Shown one piece after another: positions 61,622 to 64,000 of a stretch of 64,000 bases of DNA (position 1 is its first letter; every line of letters begins with the position of its first letter). The notes below the pieces were generated by a model. It did no database searches. It was given only the letters and a program-made list of their open reading frames with translations, and had not been told where the DNA came from. The DNA is taken from NCBI RefSeq assembly GCF_003574965.1, contig NZ_CP032317.1, positions 310,001 to 374,000 of the forward strand, read 5' to 3'. The position numbers and the translations under genes are program-made. Source of the stretch: Hymenobacter oligotrophus (GTDB lineage: Bacteria; Bacteroidota; Bacteroidia; Cytophagales; Hymenobacteraceae).

Positions 61622-62317
61622 ATGAAAACCTCGCTGCTTATCCTCGCCCTCGCTGCCGCTTCGCTTAATGCTTCGGCCCAGCAGAAAGCTACCCCGGCGG
61701 CTGCCACCCAAACTGCCCCCGCCGGATACTCTGAGATGCTGGCCGCCACCGTGCGCGAGCTGATGAGCACCGGCGACCCGGCCCAGCTGAAGCAGACCTA
61801 CGCCAAGCTGGAGCGCGCCGCCGCCGTAGCACCCGCCGATTGGCTGCCGCGCTACTACCAGGCCTACGCCATGATGCTGACCACTTTCGTGAGCAAGGAA
61901 GAGGGCGACGTGAAAGACAAGTACCTCGACCAAGCCGAAGCCGCCTTGGCCAAAGCCCGCAAGCTGCGCGGCGACGAATCGGAGCTGCTGGTGCTGCAGG
62001 CCTACATCTACCAGGCGCGCCTGGGTATCTCGCCCATGATGCGCTCCATGAAGTACTCGCAGATGGTTGCCGAAACCTTGGCGCAGGCCAAAAAGCTGAA
62101 CCCCGCCAACCCGCGCGCCTACTTGGTAGAAGCCAACAACGTATACTACACGCCCAAGATGTTTGGCGGCGGTGCCGAGGCCGCCAAGCCGCTTTTCGAG
62201 GAGGCCAAAACCCGTTACGGTGCCTTCAAGCCTGCTTCGGATGTGGCCCCCAACTGGGGCGAGCGGCAAGTGCTGGGCCGCCTGAAGCAGTACGAGCAGA
62301 CCACGGCCGCTAAGTAG
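61622..62317 (+). CDS. Secreted TPR-like helical protein
   Basis: A 231 aa exported protein with signal peptide MKTSLLILALAAASLNASAQ. The mature part is all helical with tetratricopeptide-like pairs (LERAAAVAPADWLPRYYQAYAMM, AEAALAKARKLRGDESELLVLQAYIYQ, AETLAQAKKLNPANPRAYLVEAN). Proteins of this type often precede LytS kinases in Bacteroidota. The kinase gene lies 130 bp downstream, so a common role is possible. Confidence 0.8.
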   Translation: MKTSLLILALAAASLNASAQQKATPAAATQTAPAGYSEMLAATVRELMSTGDPAQLKQTYAKLERAAAVAPADWLPRYYQAYAMMLTTFVSKEEGDVKDKYLDQAEAALAKARKLRGDESELLVLQAYIYQARLGISPMMRSMKYSQMVAETLAQAKKLNPANPRAYLVEANNVYYTPKMFGGGAEAAKPLFEEAKTRYGAFKPASDVAPNWGERQVLGRLKQYEQTTAAK

Positions 62318-62334
62318 TAGTGCCGTTCACGCCC

Positions 62335-62376
62335 GCTGTCATTGTGCGGATTGTCCTTCGTCCACGCAATGACAGC
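62335..62376 (+). terminator. Hairpin between TPR and LytS genes
   Basis: GCTGTCATTG pairs with CAATGACAGC over 10 bp. No T-tract follows, so termination may be partial; the GTCAT/ATGAC ends recall family B repeats. Confidence 0.5.
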
Positions 62377-62447
62377 CGGTGCTACCACTCTAGCGCAATG
62401 CCAACGGCGCGTGTTACCTTGTTGCGGGCCCCCAATTTTACATTGCC

Positions 62448-63590
62448 ATGTCTACGCTGTTTCCGCCCACGCAGGAAGAATGCGACGCGCTTTATGCCCA
62501 CAACCCCCAAATGCCGCCCGTGCAGTTTTGGAAGCGCTACACGCGCGGGCGTTGGTTGCGGCTGGGCCTCACCGTTCTGCTGCTCACGTTCGTCATCGGC
62601 ACCCTGGCCTGCACTGAGTGCTGGGGCGACGCCCGCAAGATGACCGTGAACTACACCATGACGTTTGTGTACTCGCTCGGCTTGTGGCTCACCAATGGCT
62701 ACGCCGTCGATTGGCTCGACCGGTACGCCAACTGGCGGCGTGAGCCGGTGAAGCGCTTGGTGCTCACGCTGCTCACCTCGTTGGGCGGCTCGCTGGTCGT
62801 CATCACGGCTATCAACTTCTGGTTTCTGGTAATCTACCGGGGCTACGACCCATCGGTGATGCTGAAGCCCGGCGTAATGGCCCGGGTGATGTTTCCGCTG
62901 CTGATTACCACCATTATTTCGCTGGTGCTGCACAGCCGCTCGTTCCTGATGAGCTGGCGCGAAGCCCTGATTCGTAACGAGCGGCTGCAAAAGGAAATGG
63001 CCCAGGCCGAGGCCCAAACCCTGCGCCAGCAGCTCGATCCGCACTTCATGTTCAATGCTCTGAACGCGCTGACCTCGCTGGTGGAGGAGGAACCCAAGCT
63101 GGCCGTGCGCTTCATTCGGCAGCTTTCGCAGGTGTACCGCTACGTGCTCGATGCCCGCGGCCGCGACGTGGTGTCCCTGCGTGATGAGTTGGAGTTTGCC
63201 GAGTCGTACCTGTTTTTGCAGCGCATCCGGTACGGCGAGGCCTTGCAAGTCGAGATGCCCGCACCCGACAGCGTTTCGGCGCAGGCCGTTGTGCCACCGC
63301 TAAGCCTGCAACTGCTCATCGAAAACGCGCTGAAGCACAACGTAGCCACGGCCGGCCAGCCCTTGTTCTTGCGCATCGCACTCGACGAGACCGGCCAGCG
63401 CCTGCGCGTTGTCAACAACCTGCGCCCGCGCCGCCTCGCCCCCGGCGAATCGACGAGCATTGGGCTGCCCAACCTGCAGGGCCGCTACCGCCACCTCACC
63501 AACGAGCAAGTGCAGGTGCAGCGCACCGATGCTGAATTTGTGGTAACCTTGCCCGTGCTGGCGCTCGAAAGCGAAACGGTGGCCGTTTAG
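62448..63590 (+). CDS. LytS/YehU-type sensor histidine kinase
   Basis: A 380 aa membrane kinase. Four helices (about 38-60, 68-90, 102-130, 145-165) are followed by a coiled segment and the His_kinase domain with RQQLDPHFMFNALNAL (phospho-acceptor His199), then a HATPase domain with LSLQLLIENALKHN and the G box IGLPNLQGRY. The helices have no periplasmic sensor domain of size. It is paired with the LytTR-type regulator that begins at 63896. Confidence 0.92.
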   Translation: MSTLFPPTQEECDALYAHNPQMPPVQFWKRYTRGRWLRLGLTVLLLTFVIGTLACTECWGDARKMTVNYTMTFVYSLGLWLTNGYAVDWLDRYANWRREPVKRLVLTLLTSLGGSLVVITAINFWFLVIYRGYDPSVMLKPGVMARVMFPLLITTIISLVLHSRSFLMSWREALIRNERLQKEMAQAEAQTLRQQLDPHFMFNALNALTSLVEEEPKLAVRFIRQLSQVYRYVLDARGRDVVSLRDELEFAESYLFLQRIRYGEALQVEMPAPDSVSAQAVVPPLSLQLLIENALKHNVATAGQPLFLRIALDETGQRLRVVNNLRPRRLAPGESTSIGLPNLQGRYRHLTNEQVQVQRTDAEFVVTLPVLALESETVAV

Positions 63591-63895
63591 CGCATACTTG
63601 TTTAGCTCTTTAGCTCGGAAAGCAAGCTGGTTAAATTCTCGTTATGCTTGATCTAACTTCTGTTTGTCGACGCATCTCGCCGGCTAGTAACCTCAACCAC
63701 CTAGTCCGTCATATCTAACCTCAGAACGTCATGTCGAGCTTGTCGAGACATCTCGCTGGATAGTGTTTTCTATCCCACGTCAGCACGCGAGATGTCTCGA
63801 CTGCGCCCGACATGACGTTCACGCGAAGCGGTGAAGAGATGCTTCGACAAGTTCCAGCTCATCCCTCTCAAACTCCACACCTCCCAAACTCTCGC
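63591..63895. other. Intergenic region between kinase and LytTR gene, mostly repeat
   Basis: The 305 bp hold the family B element at 63724-63820 and another half-unit (GAAGAGATGCTTCGACAAG, near 63831). No gene is seen. Unusually, the kinase and its regulator are separated by a repeat rather than coupled. Confidence 0.5.
63724..63820. repeat. REP/MITE-like inverted repeat, family B
   Basis: Arms of about 33 bp: GAACGTCATGTCGAGCTTGT at the left end and the near complement ending CCGACATGACGTTC at the right, separated by about 30 bp. Matches units at 36609-36930. Confidence 0.75.
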
Positions 63896-64000
63896 ATGAC
63901 TGCGTTCATCATCGAAGACGAGCCGTTAGCCGCTAAGCGCCTTGCCGATTTGCTGCGCCGCCAGCAGCCCCCCGTGCAAGTGCTGGCTACTGCCGATTCG
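63896..64000 (+). CDS. LytTR-type response regulator (5' part only)
   Basis: Only 35 codons are visible, beginning MTAFIIEDEPLAAKRLADLL. The FIIEDEPLA segment is the acidic pocket of a receiver domain as in LytR/AlgR regulators, and position after a LytS kinase supports a LytTR output domain. The rest lies beyond the window. Confidence 0.8.
   Translation, partial: MTAFIIEDEPLAAKRLADLLRRQQPPVQVLATADS

Overview
The window looks like chromosomal DNA of a high-GC member of the Bacteroidota, most likely a Hymenobacter-like Cytophagales bacterium. This rests on protein type rather than a database hit: a eukaryote-type (GT3) glycogen synthase beside a branching enzyme, a TonB-dependent receptor with a carboxypeptidase-regulatory-like N-terminus, LytS/LytTR regulation, a bacteriophytochrome with its own heme oxygenase, many non-ATG starts and almost no Shine-Dalgarno sites. 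I see no rRNA, tRNA, CRISPR array, prophage or transposase gene.

Layout. 1-7.5 kb: arginine decarboxylase (cut by the left edge) divergent from arginase, a YbaY-like lipoprotein, argS, a LOG-family hydrolase, a lipoprotein glutathione peroxidase and menA. 7.5-12.2 kb: a tight minus-strand light-sensing operon (heme oxygenase, bacteriophytochrome kinase, response regulator, REC-kinase). 12.3-24 kb: housekeeping and unknown genes (DEAD-box helicase, Rossmann protein, Gfo/Idh/MocA oxidoreductase, CaiB-type CoA transferase, trpS, YhhQ-type transporter, rnz with a STAS protein, DUF4198 protein). 24.2-28.3 kb: glycogen synthase and branching enzyme. 28.4-35.6 kb: small unknown proteins, a YfcC-type transporter, a cation:proton antiporter and an MMPL/RND exporter.

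35.6-46.3 kb is the most unusual part. It holds an UbiA-like membrane protein, a rifampin-phosphotransferase-like dikinase, a membrane-anchored S74 self-cleaving protein, a large GNAT-like protein, and a translationally coupled operon of AMP-dependent ligase, DUF3419/BtaA-like aminocarboxypropyl transferase and APH/choline-kinase-like phosphotransferase. With the MMPL exporter next door this could be an undescribed lipid or small-molecule pathway; that is inference.

46.5-64 kb: alpha/beta hydrolase, M28 peptidase, zinc-ribbon protein, a PAS-only sensor paired with a CZB-like protein that lacks its zinc ligands, a general-stress locus (GSP17M-like and YsnF/AvaK-type DUF2382 proteins, a Ser-rich protein, a phosphate-type porin), an outer-membrane-like gene with a nonsense codon in its signal peptide, a TonB-dependent receptor, and a TPR/LytS/LytTR group cut by the right edge.

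Two sequence-level patterns run through the window. The palindrome CCTAGG, often as GCCCTAGGTGC, occurs about 90 times by hand count, in coding sequence, stop codons, hairpins and spacers, although CTAG is usually avoided in bacteria. Two families of REP/MITE-like inverted repeats sit between genes, and some supply the stop codon of the upstream gene.
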